From Chloroflexota bacterium (GTDB lineage: Bacteria > Chloroflexota > Anaerolineae > UBA7937 > B3-Chlor): a stretch of DNA of 64,000 nucleotides. The position numbers and the translations under genes are program-made. Below are positions 25,705 through 34,611 of the stretch, in pieces. The stretch covers positions 273,377 through 337,376 of the forward strand of contig JAUVXJ010000003.1 in assembly GCA_030603665.1 (NCBI GenBank). The letters run 5' to 3'. Numbering within the stretch: the stretch's first letter is position 1; each line of letters opens with the position of its first letter. The notes under the pieces are model-generated. The model was not told where the DNA came from, made no database searches, and saw only the letters and a list, made by a program, of their open reading frames with translations.

Positions 25705-25940
25705 CGGCCCAGTTCGCGGCGAAACGTGTCCACCGGGGTGCCTACTCCTGACCTCGCATGCTCGAGAGACCGCCTTAGGGAGGCTGCAAAGTCCGGACGG
25801 AGTTCGTCACCGTTCTCGTCACTCAGCCCCTCAAAGGCGTCCATCAGTTGGGTCAGCCACACCTCAAAGCGCCTATCGATTGTCCGCTCGACCAACTCCT
25901 CGAACTCGTCAGCAGTCAGTTCTCCCAGGCTCCTCGCCAT
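25701..25940 (-). CDS. Antitoxin-like protein paired with the RelE/ParE remnant
   Basis: A 79-residue acidic helical protein, MARSLGELTADEFEELVERT then RRFEVWLTQLMDAFEGL. The pattern E-F-x-x-L-(V/I)-x-x-(T)-(I/V)-D-x-x-x-x-x-W-(L) and the short length match small antitoxins found directly upstream of RelE/ParE genes in cyanobacteria and Chloroflexota. Its stop overlaps the toxin ATG. No obvious DNA-binding ribbon-helix-helix is visible, so autoregulation cannot be claimed. As the partner toxin has an internal stop, the antitoxin may be an orphan. Confidence 0.78.
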   Translation of the reverse strand: MARSLGELTADEFEELVERTIDRRFEVWLTQLMDAFEGLSDENGDELRPDFAASLRRSLEHARSGVGTPVDTFRRELGR

Positions 25941-26004
25941 CTTGCGCCTCCGTGACTCAACTCAAGACATCCACAACCATTGTACCACAATTTAAGAGCG
26001 GCAA

Positions 26005-27084
26005 CTATGTGCCCCGCACCCTCGGATACACCCTCGTCCCCAGCCAGTACAGAGCACGGGAGTACACGTAGTCATAGCTCGGAGAGTGCCGCACGATCCT
26101 CCCCCCGAAGCCCCGTTTGAAGCGGTAGACCCCCCACAGGCCTCCCCGCTCCAGCACCTCCTCCATGTCCTCCTCACCCTCGCCCACCTCGTCGGGGACG
26201 CCCCACAGGTCGTAGCTCGTGCAGCCCTGCTCCCTGGCCCACAACATGGCCCGCCACTGGAGGAGGTGGTTGGGCATCAGGTTGCGATGCCGGTTCGAAG
26301 AAGCCCCGTACAGATAGCAAGCCCTGGAGCCGTAGGCGAAGACCATCAGCCCGGCCAGGAGTTGGTCGCCATGGTAGGCCAGGAATAACCGGGCATGGTT
26401 CTGAGGTGCGAAGACCTGCCATGCTGCCCGGTAGTACGCTTCCTGGTGGATGCCGAAGAGGTCCCGGTCCTTCGTCTCCTCCATCAAGTTGTAGAAAAGG
26501 GAGACGTCAGCTTCGTCTCCCTCCCTCACGGTCACGCCCTTCCTCTCCGCCAGACGGATGTTGTACCGGGTCTTGGACTTCATCTGTTTGAGGATCTCGT
26601 CGTCGTCCCCATCCAGGGTGACGATGATGGTGGTGAGTGGCTGGATAGCTTGCGCTGAGTGCTTGTAGCCTTCCTCCTGGAATAGCTGCACCAGGGGGTG
26701 CTCTCCTTCCCAATCAGGCTCTATCTTGAGAAAGGTCACTCCGCGCTCACGGCCGAAGTCACGGAGCAGTCTCAGCAGGCGCTTCCAGGTCTCGGCGTCC
26801 TCCGGGTCAGCCACCGGTCCCTTAGGCACGTAGGCCATGCGGCCCACGGGAAGGCGCCTGATCAGCACCTGCGCAGCGCCCTTGAGCTCTCCCGAGGCCT
26901 CGTCCCACACGGCCAGCCGCTCGACTTGCCAGCCGAACCGAGACTTGAACTCGCCCCAGCCCCACGATTGGAGCAGATGGCCGCCCACCCTCAGGAGGAA
27001 CTCTTCCCATTGGTGCACGTTGGGAATTTTGGGTTCAGTACTGCTCTTCCGCGCACGATCCATGGCGACTTGCACCCTGGTCAA
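26005..27084 (-). CDS. FemAB-type aminoacyltransferase (paralogue 2)
   Basis: A 359-residue FemABX protein, clearly paralogous to 9987-11078. It contains HLLQSWGWGEFKSRFGWQVE, MAYVPKGPVADPED, TRYNIRLAERKGVTV, LYGASSNRHRNLMPNHLLQW and YDLWGVPDEV, then YRFKRGFGGRIVRHSPSYDY near the end. It has an insert G-E-G-E-E-D-M-E-E-V after the W-G-V-P-D motif. Expected role: addition of an amino acid to the peptidoglycan stem peptide from aminoacyl-tRNA. Its start region is overlapped by the promoter of the divergent nuo operon (27070-27098). Its 3' end is duplicated at 24900-25028 and 23262-23378. Confidence 0.88.
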   Translation of the reverse strand: MTRVQVAMDRARKSSTEPKIPNVHQWEEFLLRVGGHLLQSWGWGEFKSRFGWQVERLAVWDEASGELKGAAQVLIRRLPVGRMAYVPKGPVADPEDAETWKRLLRLLRDFGRERGVTFLKIEPDWEGEHPLVQLFQEEGYKHSAQAIQPLTTIIVTLDGDDDEILKQMKSKTRYNIRLAERKGVTVREGDEADVSLFYNLMEETKDRDLFGIHQEAYYRAAWQVFAPQNHARLFLAYHGDQLLAGLMVFAYGSRACYLYGASSNRHRNLMPNHLLQWRAMLWAREQGCTSYDLWGVPDEVGEGEEDMEEVLERGGLWGVYRFKRGFGGRIVRHSPSYDYVYSRALYWLGTRVYPRVRGT

Positions 27085-27098
27085 ACATCAGATATAAT
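27070..27098 (+). promoter_or_regulatory. Sigma70-type promoter of the nuo operon
   Basis: TTGCAC (27070-27075), 17-bp spacer, TATAAT (27093-27098). Expected transcript start near 27105, leaving a leader of about 200 nt to nuoA. No riboswitch fold or protein gene was recognised in the leader. Confidence 0.8.
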
Positions 27099-27303
27099 TC
27101 GCCGTAGAGTACCTTCCTACCCATTATATTCAGGCTCCCTCGTTTTGACCAAGGCGGCACCCAACACAGACGGCGATGCGGCTTGAGCGCGCCAGGGGAT
27201 CGGGTGCCTGGTGGGGTCAAACGTAGAAGCGCCCAGAGAGAAACCTGTAGGCCCATGGGAAGGGTGCGTTGGCAAGGGGGCTATTCGCAAGGAGGTCGTA
27301 TCT

Positions 27304-27657
27304 GTGACAGATTATGCTCTCATCGGGCTGCTCATGGTCGTGGCCGCCATCTTTCCCCTCATCGCCATGTTCCTCGGCTTTATCCTCCGCCCCAGGAAAC
27401 CAGCTCCGGTCAAGAAATCCACCTACGAATGCGGTCTCGAAACCGTCGGCGAGACGTGGGTCAGATTCAGGGCTCAGTACTACATCTACGCCCTGATCTT
27501 CGTCATCTTCGACGTGGAGACCGTTTTTCTTTATCCCTGGGCTGTTGCCTATAACCAGCTGGGCCTCTTCGCCCTGGTCCAGATGTTCATCTTCCTCATG
27601 ATTCTGCTCGGCGGCCTCGTCTACGCGTGGCAAAAGGGCGCCCTCGAGTGGGTATAG
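27304..27657 (+). CDS. nuoA: NADH-quinone oxidoreductase subunit A
   Basis: A 117-residue membrane subunit with three helices. GTG at 27304 is preceded by AAGGAGGT at 27289-27296; the longer frame from 27211 lacks an RBS and family similarity. Family motifs: [19 protein letters not shown] (with the conserved Cys of the quinone-chamber loop) and [17 protein letters not shown]. It forms part of the membrane arm next to the quinone site with NuoH, NuoD and NuoB. First gene of the operon; nuoB follows after 48 bp. Confidence 0.95.
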   Translation: MTDYALIGLLMVVAAIFPLIAMFLGFILRPRKPAPVKKSTYECGLETVGETWVRFRAQYYIYALIFVIFDVETVFLYPWAVAYNQLGLFALVQMFIFLMILLGGLVYAWQKGALEWV

Positions 27658-27705
27658 CCTTCACACCATGCAGAGCAGATCCCAGGGCTAGGAAAGGGAG
27701 TTGAT

Positions 27706-28287
27706 ATGACCCAAGAAGATCTAGTGCCCCCTGAATTGAAGCGTAACGTACTCATAGCGCCGGTTGACTGGATATACAACATAGGACGCGCAGGATCGGT
27801 ATGGCCCATCATGTTCGGGCTGGCCTGCTGCGCCTTCGAGATGATCGTGACCTTGACCTCGCGCTTCGACCTGTCCCGCTTCGGCATGGAGTTCATGCGC
27901 GCGTCACCCCGGCAGTCGGAACTGATGATCGTCTCAGGAACCGTGACCAAGAAGATGGCTCCCCAGGTGGTTCGCCTCTACGACCAGATGCCAGAGCCGA
28001 AGTATGTCATGGCCATGGGCGCCTGCGCCATCTCCGGTGGCCCGTTCAAAGATGGATACAACGTCGTCCCAGGCATCGACAAGTACCTCCCTGTGGACGT
28101 GTACGTGCCCGGTTGCCCTCCCAGACCCGAGAGTCTGCTGGATGGCGCGATCAAGCTGCACCAGAAGATCAGAAGCGAGACCATCCTTACCTCTCCCTGG
28201 TATCGCAAGGGCGTGGATCGCGAGCTGCCCGTTCCCGAGTGTGGACCCTGGGGTCTGGTGCTGCCCAAAGGGGAGGAGAGCGAATGA
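27706..28287 (+). CDS. nuoB: NADH-quinone oxidoreductase subunit B
   Basis: A 193-residue subunit that carries the terminal N2 [4Fe-4S] cluster. The ligands are visible: [10 protein letters not shown] (adjacent Cys pair), [11 protein letters not shown], and [16 protein letters not shown]. It passes electrons to quinone at the NuoB-NuoD interface. Length and motif spacing are normal, with a C-terminal extension ([16 protein letters not shown]). The stop overlaps the nuoC start by four bases (ATGA at 28284-28287), suggesting translational coupling. Confidence 0.97.
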   Translation: MTQEDLVPPELKRNVLIAPVDWIYNIGRAGSVWPIMFGLACCAFEMIVTLTSRFDLSRFGMEFMRASPRQSELMIVSGTVTKKMAPQVVRLYDQMPEPKYVMAMGACAISGGPFKDGYNVVPGIDKYLPVDVYVPGCPPRPESLLDGAIKLHQKIRSETILTSPWYRKGVDRELPVPECGPWGLVLPKGEESE

Positions 28288-28742
28288 CATCCCAAGAAAC
28301 CTTCGACCGCCTGGTAGCCAGGTTCCCTGGCTTCGAGCTGGAATACGTTGAAGGCAAAGATCCCGCCGTCCTGGTAAAGGCTGAGAACCTGGTAGAATTG
28401 GCTCAGAACCTGCGGGACGAGGAGGAGTGCGACTACTGCTCCTCCATCACCGGCGTGGACTATCCCGAGCACTTCGAGGTGGTTTACCACCTATACTCGA
28501 TGAAGAAGGAAGGCGGCCCGGTGATCCTCAAGGTGCGGGCCGAGCGGGAGAAGCCCCACGTGCCCTCGGTGACGCCCATCTGGAGGGGTGCCAACTGGCA
28601 GGAGCGGGAGGTGTGGGACCTCATGGGCATCCGCTTCGACGATCACCCCGATCTCAGGCGGGTTCTCTTGTGGGAGGGATACGAGGGCCACCCCTTGCGC
28701 AAGGATTTTCCGGGACCTCAGGACGAGTATACGTTCAGCTAG
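28284..28742 (+). CDS. nuoC: NADH-quinone oxidoreductase subunit C
   Basis: A 152-residue peripheral-arm subunit (30-kDa type), kept separate from nuoD rather than fused. The start ATG overlaps the nuoB stop and has GGGGAGGAG upstream. Family signature: [38 protein letters not shown] and [10 protein letters not shown]. It helps hold NuoD and NuoB in place. The frame is open for a long way upstream, but that part only shadows nuoB. Confidence 0.95.
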   Translation: MTSQETFDRLVARFPGFELEYVEGKDPAVLVKAENLVELAQNLRDEEECDYCSSITGVDYPEHFEVVYHLYSMKKEGGPVILKVRAEREKPHVPSVTPIWRGANWQEREVWDLMGIRFDDHPDLRRVLLWEGYEGHPLRKDFPGPQDEYTFS

Positions 28743-28763
28743 CATCTAGCGGAGACGGAGAGT

Positions 28764-29870
28764 ATGACCAAACTGAAGACCGAGACCGTCACCCTCAACA
28801 TGGGACCCCATCACCCCAGCACTCATGGCGTGTTCCGCCTGATCCTCACCCTCGATGGGGAGACCGTCGTCGATGTCGAGCCTGTGGTGGGCTACCTGCA
28901 CCGCAATCACGAGAAGATCGGCGAGAAGAACAACTGGATCCAGAACACCCCCTTCACCGATCGCCTGGACTACATCAGCCCCATGAACAACGAGTTCGCC
29001 TACGTGCTTGCCGTGGAGAAGCTGGCAGAGATCGATCCGCCAGAGCGCGCCAAGTACATCCGCATCATCATGGTGGAGCTGAATCGTGTCGCCAACCACC
29101 TGATCTCCATCGGCTTCTTGTTGAATGAGTTGGGCTGCTTCTTCACCCCCATGTTCTACGCCCTCAGATGGCGCGAAATGATCGTCGATCTATACGAGAT
29201 GACTTGCGGCTCGCGCATGATGCCCAACTACTTCTGGATTGGAGGAGTATCCGCCGATCTTCCAGAGGGTTTCCTGCCCGAGTGCAAGGAGCTTGTCAGC
29301 GCCCTGCCGGGGTTCCTGGATGAGATGGAGCAACTGATCACGGAGAACGAGATCCTCCAGATGCGCTGCAAGAACGTAGCCATTCTTCCTCCAGAAGTCG
29401 CCACTGCCTTCGGCTGCACCGGCCCGCTGCTGCGCGCCTCCGGCGTGCCTTACGATGTGCGCAGGGCTGAGCCGTACTCCATCTACGACCGCTTCGATTT
29501 CGACATCCCTATCGGCACCGTGGGCGACGTGTACGACCGGTACCTGGTGCGCATCGCCGAGGCGCGCCAGAGCGTGAGGATCGTGGATCAGGCCCTGAGA
29601 GACCTGCCAGAGGGAGAAACAGCGACACCAAAGAAGAGGAAGTTCAAGCCCCCGGAGGGAGACATCTACCATCGTACCGAAGCTCCCAAGGGGGAGTTGG
29701 GCTTCTACCTGGTGAGCGATGGCACCGAGAACCCGTACCGCTACCGGATCCGCGCTCCGAGCTTTGTAAACTTGCAGGCTCTCCCGTACATGTGCCGAGG
29801 CAACAAGATAGCGGACGTGGTCGTCGTCATCGGCAGCATCGACATCACCATGGGTGAGGTAGATAGATAG
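28764..29870 (+). CDS. nuoD: NADH-quinone oxidoreductase subunit D
   Basis: A 368-residue 49-kDa-type subunit forming the quinone pocket with NuoB. The start motif [16 protein letters not shown] carries the His residues that line the site, followed by [12 protein letters not shown] and the later [16 protein letters not shown] and [20 protein letters not shown]. It evolved from the large subunit of [NiFe] hydrogenases; the metal-binding cysteines are absent, as expected for complex I. A Lys/Arg-rich stretch ([11 protein letters not shown]) forms a small insert at about residue 290. It lies 21 bp after nuoC and 14 bp before nuoH. Confidence 0.96.
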   Translation: MTKLKTETVTLNMGPHHPSTHGVFRLILTLDGETVVDVEPVVGYLHRNHEKIGEKNNWIQNTPFTDRLDYISPMNNEFAYVLAVEKLAEIDPPERAKYIRIIMVELNRVANHLISIGFLLNELGCFFTPMFYALRWREMIVDLYEMTCGSRMMPNYFWIGGVSADLPEGFLPECKELVSALPGFLDEMEQLITENEILQMRCKNVAILPPEVATAFGCTGPLLRASGVPYDVRRAEPYSIYDRFDFDIPIGTVGDVYDRYLVRIAEARQSVRIVDQALRDLPEGETATPKKRKFKPPEGDIYHRTEAPKGELGFYLVSDGTENPYRYRIRAPSFVNLQALPYMCRGNKIADVVVVIGSIDITMGEVDR

Positions 29871-29884
29871 CTTAGGAGCAAGAC

Positions 29885-31093
29885 ATGCAGTCAATTCAAG
29901 GGATACTGGAGTTCATTGACCAGATCTTCGTCAATCTGAGCTTCTGGTTCTCATCCCTGCTGGCCAACTATCTGCCGGAGTGGGCTGTGACCTTCATCAT
30001 GATGTTTGCCACAGTCCTAGTGCTGATCGTCTTCGGCCTGGCGTCGATCATCTGGATCAACATCTTCGAAAGGAAGATCCTCGGCCGCATTCAGGACCGC
30101 TACGGCCCCAACCGCTTCGGGCCGTGGGGGTTGCTGCAATGCGTGGCCGATATGGTCAAGCTGCTGACCAAGGAAGACATCACCCCGTCCAGGGCCGATC
30201 GATTGATTTTCAACCTGGCCGCCGTGGTGCCCATCGTCCCCACCTTCATGATCCTGGCCGTCTTGCCCTTCGGAAGGGGCATGGTGGCAACCGATCTGAG
30301 CATAGGCTTCCTCTACATAGTGGCCGTTGGCTCTCTGGGCACCATCGGTATCTTCATGGCTGGGTGGTCCTCCAACAACAAGTACTCCATCCTTGGCGGC
30401 ATGCGCACCGTGGCCCAGATGGTCAGCTACGAGATCCCCATGGTCCTGTCCGTCGTGGGCGTGATACTCCTGGTTGGATCACTATCCATGGTTTCCATCG
30501 TGGAGGCCCAGGGCCAATGGCGGCTGCCCTTCATCGTCCTGCAACCCTTGGCCTTCGTCCTCTACTTCACCGCCGCAATAGCGGAGGTGAATCGCTCTCC
30601 CTTCGACCTGCCGGAGGGAGAATCAGAGATCGTGGCCGGCTACCACATAGAGTACAGTGGCATCAAGTTCGCCATGTTCCTGCTGGCAGAATACGTCAAC
30701 GCCTTCAGCATCTGTGCTATCGCCACCACAGTGTTCCTGGGAGGTTGGCAAGGACCCATCCTCCCATCCTGGGCCTGGTTTTTCCTCAAAGCCTACGCCC
30801 TGTACTTCTTGCTGATCTGGCTGCGAGGCACACTGCCTCGCCTGCGCGTTGATCAATTGATGAACTTCGCTTGGAAGACCCTCGTGCCGTTGGCCCTGGC
30901 CAATCTGATGGTCACCGCACTGGTGGCGAAGCTGGTACCACAGCATAGCTTGGTGGGCGCTATAGCCCTCCTGGCAGCGAATCTCGTGATCATCGTCTGC
31001 ATCGTCATCGTCAAGTACCCACGGTGGAAGCAAGACAAGCGAGAGGTGGTTCTGGTGTCAAGGCCCCCCACCCCACAGATGGAGAGTTCATAG
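29885..31093 (+). CDS. nuoH: NADH-quinone oxidoreductase subunit H
   Basis: A 402-residue membrane subunit with about eight or nine helices. The signature EKILGRIQDRYGPNRFGPWG (written ERKILGRIQ...) and the later EVNRSPFDLPEGESEIVAGY are intact, including the acidic residues of the E-channel near the quinone site. It couples quinone reduction to the antiporter-like subunits. The N-terminus is extended by about 35 residues before the first conserved helix, and the C-terminal tail after the last helix (KYPRWKQDKREVVLVSRPPT) is unusually long and basic. nuoI follows after 54 bp. Confidence 0.95.
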   Translation: MQSIQGILEFIDQIFVNLSFWFSSLLANYLPEWAVTFIMMFATVLVLIVFGLASIIWINIFERKILGRIQDRYGPNRFGPWGLLQCVADMVKLLTKEDITPSRADRLIFNLAAVVPIVPTFMILAVLPFGRGMVATDLSIGFLYIVAVGSLGTIGIFMAGWSSNNKYSILGGMRTVAQMVSYEIPMVLSVVGVILLVGSLSMVSIVEAQGQWRLPFIVLQPLAFVLYFTAAIAEVNRSPFDLPEGESEIVAGYHIEYSGIKFAMFLLAEYVNAFSICAIATTVFLGGWQGPILPSWAWFFLKAYALYFLLIWLRGTLPRLRVDQLMNFAWKTLVPLALANLMVTALVAKLVPQHSLVGAIALLAANLVIIVCIVIVKYPRWKQDKREVVLVSRPPTPQMESS

Positions 31094-31147
31094 AGAGCAC
31101 CATACTAAGGCGTGCATCGCGCGTGGATGACTGAGAAGGAATAGACT

Positions 31148-31699
31148 ATGCTTGGTTTTGGAATACTCAAAGGGATGGCGGTCACCCTCAGGCGCTTCGT
31201 GGACACGTACGTCGCAGACCTGAGGCACTTCCCCAGGAGGTACGCCTCCGGCCCGGTGTACGAGAGAATGGGCATCACCGAGCGGGGCGCCTTCACCATC
31301 CAATATCCTGAAGTGAAGGTGCCCATGTTCCCTCGCTATCGGGGCCCGCTGATACTGTTGACAGACCCCGAGACGGGAATCACCAAGTGCATCGCCTGCG
31401 GCCTGTGTGAGCGCACCTGCCCCACAGAAAGCATCAAAGTCACCAAAGCGGAGGAGAAGGTCGAAGGCCAGAAAGTGCCCGCCACGTATGAGTACGACAT
31501 GAACACGTGTATGTTCTGCGGCTTCTGCGTCCAGATCTGCCCATCCGACGCCCTGGGCCATTCTCCCGAGTTGGAGACGGGTACCTACAGCAAAGGCGAG
31601 GCTTTGATGGTCAATCTCGAGCAGATGCTGGAATTGGGCAGGAAGCATGCCCCTGGCGGAGTGTGGCCCGTGGAAGAAAAGGAGGCGCAGCCGTCATGA
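31148..31699 (+). CDS. nuoI: NADH-quinone oxidoreductase subunit I
   Basis: A 183-residue ferredoxin-like subunit with two [4Fe-4S] motifs: CIACGLCERTCPTESI and CMFCGFCVQICPSDAL. It relays electrons from the peripheral arm to NuoB. In complexes without NuoEFG it is often the suspected entry point for ferredoxin or another donor, which fits the gene content here but is inference. Its stop overlaps the nuoJ ATG by four bases (31696-31699). Confidence 0.96.
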   Translation: MLGFGILKGMAVTLRRFVDTYVADLRHFPRRYASGPVYERMGITERGAFTIQYPEVKVPMFPRYRGPLILLTDPETGITKCIACGLCERTCPTESIKVTKAEEKVEGQKVPATYEYDMNTCMFCGFCVQICPSDALGHSPELETGTYSKGEALMVNLEQMLELGRKHAPGGVWPVEEKEAQPS

Positions 31700-32202
31700 C
31701 TTTGATACAGGTCGTGTTTGTCATCCTGGCTGTAGCCGCCATCGGCTCAGCTGTTGGAGTGGTCACCAGCAAGAACATCTTCTACAGCGCGCTGCTGCTC
31801 GTGGCCTGTCTGTTCATGGTGGCCGGCTTCTACGTCCTCCTCGAGGCACCGTTCCTGGCGGCTGTGCAGGTGCTGGTCTACGTGGGCGCTATCGCTGTGC
31901 TCATCATCTTTGCCGTCATGCTCACCGAGAGCATGATGAGCAAAAAAGCCCGCGCCCGGAATGATCAATGGTGGGTCGCCCTCGTGGTAGCCATCTGCCT
32001 GGCCGCAGTATTACTCTACGTCGTGGTGACGGCCACCTGGCAGGTCTCCCCAGCAGCGCCTCCCACCGATGCCATCGCGGCTCTGGGCAAGGCGCTGATG
32101 AGCACCTACGTCCTTCCCTTCGAGGTCGCTTCCGTGCTGCTGCTCATGGCCCTGGTAGGTTCCATCATCATCGCGCGTGAGGAGAAGCCGGAGGAGGAAT
32201 AA
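31696..32202 (+). CDS. nuoJ: NADH-quinone oxidoreductase subunit J
   Basis: A 168-residue membrane subunit with five helices. LVYVGAIAVLIIFAVML is the conserved helix 3 that carries the pi-bulge region, and FEVASVLLLMALVGSIIIA is the final helix. It joins NuoH/A to NuoK/N in the proton path. The start is the ATG overlapping the nuoI stop; the open frame upstream shadows nuoI. nuoK follows after 12 bp. Confidence 0.95.
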   Translation: MTLIQVVFVILAVAAIGSAVGVVTSKNIFYSALLLVACLFMVAGFYVLLEAPFLAAVQVLVYVGAIAVLIIFAVMLTESMMSKKARARNDQWWVALVVAICLAAVLLYVVVTATWQVSPAAPPTDAIAALGKALMSTYVLPFEVASVLLLMALVGSIIIAREEKPEEE

Positions 32203-32214
32203 GGAGCGCAAGCC

Positions 32215-32523
32215 ATGATTCCCTTGAGTTGGTACCTGATCGTCGCTGCGATTCTGTTTTGCATTGGTCTCTACGGAGCCCTGGCCCAGCGGAACGCCAT
32301 CACCATTCTGATGGGTATCGAACTGATGCTCAATGCTATCAACATCAACCTGGTCGCCTTCTGGCGTTACATCACGCCGGACGTTTTGACCGGCCAGGTC
32401 TTTGCCATCTTCGTCATCACCGTCGCCGCAGCAGAGGCCGCCATCGGCCTGGCGCTAATCATCTCCATCTTCCGCAACAGGGACACCGTCATCGTCGAAG
32501 AAGTGGACATGATGAGATGGTGA
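32215..32523 (+). CDS. nuoK: NADH-quinone oxidoreductase subunit K
   Basis: A 102-residue three-helix membrane subunit (MrpC-like). [16 protein letters not shown] contains the conserved Glu of helix 2, and [20 protein letters not shown] contains the second Glu of helix 3, both needed for proton transfer. Normal length. Spacing to nuoL is 55 bp with no structure noted. Confidence 0.95.
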   Translation: MIPLSWYLIVAAILFCIGLYGALAQRNAITILMGIELMLNAININLVAFWRYITPDVLTGQVFAIFVITVAAAEAAIGLALIISIFRNRDTVIVEEVDMMRW

Positions 32524-32578
32524 GCCATTGCCTGAGCCGGTGATGGAATAGCCAAGCAAAGAGGTAACTGAGGTAACT

Positions 32579-34588
32579 ATGGAAGATCTTGTAAGAATAG
32601 TACCCTTCATACCCATGGTTCCCCTCCTCACCTTCGCGATCATCGCGATTTTCGTGAGGCGACACCACAAACTCAGCGGCTATCTCACCGTGGCCGCCAT
32701 CTTCATCGCCTGGCTGCTCTCCATGGTGATCGTTCTCGGTGCGGTGGCCAACATGCCGCATTTCGCGGAGGAGCCGGCGGTCCACCTCACGCTGCTGCGT
32801 ATCCCGACGGGCGCCACAACCCTGGACATCGGGGTGCAGATAGACCCTCTCACCGTCGCTCTGCTGTTCATGGTGCCCACAGTGTGCCTCATGATCTTCA
32901 TCTACTCTGTGGGGTACATGGAGGGTGACCCACGCTACTCTCGCTTTTTCGCCTACGTCTGCCTCTTCAGCACCGGCATGCTAGGGCTGGTGGTGGCCGA
33001 CAACCTCCTGCTGCTCTTCATCTGCTGGGAGGTGATGGGGCTGTGCTCCTATCTGCTGATCGGTTTCTGGTTCGAGAAGCCGTCAGCGATGTGGGCGGGA
33101 CTGAAGGCCTTCATCACCACGCGCATCGGTGACGTGTTGCTCTTGCTGGGCATGGTCCTGCTCTACACGCAGACGGGAGCGTTGAGATTCGAGACGGTCT
33201 TCGACGGAGTGGAGCGCATCGCGGAGACAAACCCCAACCTGATGTTCGTCATCGCGCTCCTGGTCTTCGGCGGAGCCGTGGGCAAGTCGGCGCAGTTCCC
33301 ACTGCACGTCTGGCTGCCCGACGCTATGGAGGGTCCCACCCCTGTCTCGGCGCTCATTCACGCCGCCACCATGGTCGCCGCTGGTGTGTTCCTCGTGGCC
33401 AGGATGCTGCCCATCTTCGTGGTCCTGCCGGCGATGCCCGCCCTCGCTTGGGTGGCAGCAATCGGCGCCATCACCGCATTCTTCGCCTCCACCATAGCCG
33501 TCGCTCAGGATGACATCAAGAGGGTGCTCGCCTACTCCACCATCAGCCAGCTGGGATATATGATTATGGCCCTTGGTCTCGGTGGGTTCGTGGCTGCCGT
33601 GTTCCACCTCATAACCCATGCCTTCTTCAAGGCGCTCCTGTTCTTGGGTTCGGGGTCGGTCATCCACGGCGTGGGTACCAACGACATGATGGAAATGGGC
33701 GGCCTGCGCAAGAAGATGCCCTACACCTTCTGGACCTTCTTGATCGGCATGCTGGCTCTCGCAGGAGTGCCGCCGTTGGCCGGATTCTGGAGCAAAGATG
33801 AGATCCTGGCCGTGGCCTTTGAACAGAACATGCTGGTCTGGGTGATAGGTACCCTGGCCGCATTCATCACTGCCTTCTACATGACCCGCCAGGTGTGTCT
33901 CACCTTCGTGGGCCAGCCGAGGAAGAAAGAGATTCACGCCCACGAGAGTCCGCGACTGATGTACGTTCCGCTCATCGTCCTCGCCATCGGTGCAGCGTTG
34001 CTCGGCCTGCTCGGGGTGCCTGCGGACTTCCCAGTCCTGGGACCATTGCTGGGAAATAACCCGTTCCATCGCTTCCTGGCCGCGCAGTTCCACCAATGGC
34101 ACTACGTGCAGCTGCCCCACGTGAGCTTCAACGCATCGGTGATGGTCATCTCCATCGTTATGGCCGGATGCGGAATCGGCCTGGGCTATCTGCTCTACGG
34201 CCGCAAGCCCCTGGAGGCAGGCCAGCGAGATCCACTGGAGCGACTGGGAATCATTTGGACCGTTCTCAGAAACAAGTACTACATAGACGAGATCTACCGC
34301 GGCACCGTCATTCGCGGCACCATCGCACTGGCGACCCTGCTCTTCAGGTTCGATCTGGGCATCATTGACGCCGTTGTGAACCTGGTCGGCAAGCTCACCG
34401 AGCGCTGGTCCTACGTCAGTCGCCTGTTCGATACCTACGTCATCGACGGTATCGTCAACGGTGTAGGCCGGGTCACATCGGCCGTGGGCCAGGAGTTGCG
34501 GTATATCCAGACCGGCCGCGTGCAGAACTATATGGTTATCGTCGTCATCAGCGTGGTCTTGCTGATGGGCGTATTCCTATACATGTAA
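32579..34588 (+). CDS. nuoL: NADH-quinone oxidoreductase subunit L
   Basis: A 669-residue antiporter-like subunit. Conserved blocks seen: ICWEVMGLCSYLLIGFW (helix 5 Glu), GKSAQFPLHVWLPDAMEGPT (helix 7 Lys and the P-D-A-M-E-G-P-T motif), AYSTISQLGYMIMALG and HAFFKALLFLGSGSVIHG (Lys/His of helices 10-12). The C-terminal part holds the long lateral helix region (YVSRLFDTYVIDGIVNGVGR) that lies along the membrane arm. It pumps the most distal proton. Gene length is normal. nuoM follows 23 bp later. Confidence 0.96.
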   Translation: MEDLVRIVPFIPMVPLLTFAIIAIFVRRHHKLSGYLTVAAIFIAWLLSMVIVLGAVANMPHFAEEPAVHLTLLRIPTGATTLDIGVQIDPLTVALLFMVPTVCLMIFIYSVGYMEGDPRYSRFFAYVCLFSTGMLGLVVADNLLLLFICWEVMGLCSYLLIGFWFEKPSAMWAGLKAFITTRIGDVLLLLGMVLLYTQTGALRFETVFDGVERIAETNPNLMFVIALLVFGGAVGKSAQFPLHVWLPDAMEGPTPVSALIHAATMVAAGVFLVARMLPIFVVLPAMPALAWVAAIGAITAFFASTIAVAQDDIKRVLAYSTISQLGYMIMALGLGGFVAAVFHLITHAFFKALLFLGSGSVIHGVGTNDMMEMGGLRKKMPYTFWTFLIGMLALAGVPPLAGFWSKDEILAVAFEQNMLVWVIGTLAAFITAFYMTRQVCLTFVGQPRKKEIHAHESPRLMYVPLIVLAIGAALLGLLGVPADFPVLGPLLGNNPFHRFLAAQFHQWHYVQLPHVSFNASVMVISIVMAGCGIGLGYLLYGRKPLEAGQRDPLERLGIIWTVLRNKYYIDEIYRGTVIRGTIALATLLFRFDLGIIDAVVNLVGKLTERWSYVSRLFDTYVIDGIVNGVGRVTSAVGQELRYIQTGRVQNYMVIVVISVVLLMGVFLYM

Positions 34589-34611
34589 TCAGACTTCGAG
34601 GAGGATGCTAA

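Noticed and set aside
27801..28742. Long frame suggesting a 313-residue protein ending in NuoC
   Set aside because: Its first half is an out-of-frame shadow of nuoB; the nuoC start at 28284 has its own RBS and ATGA overlap.
33083..34120. Long minus-strand frame rich in His, Glu and Gln inside nuoL
   Set aside because: Antisense shadow of a GC-rich membrane-protein gene; composition is typical of such shadows.
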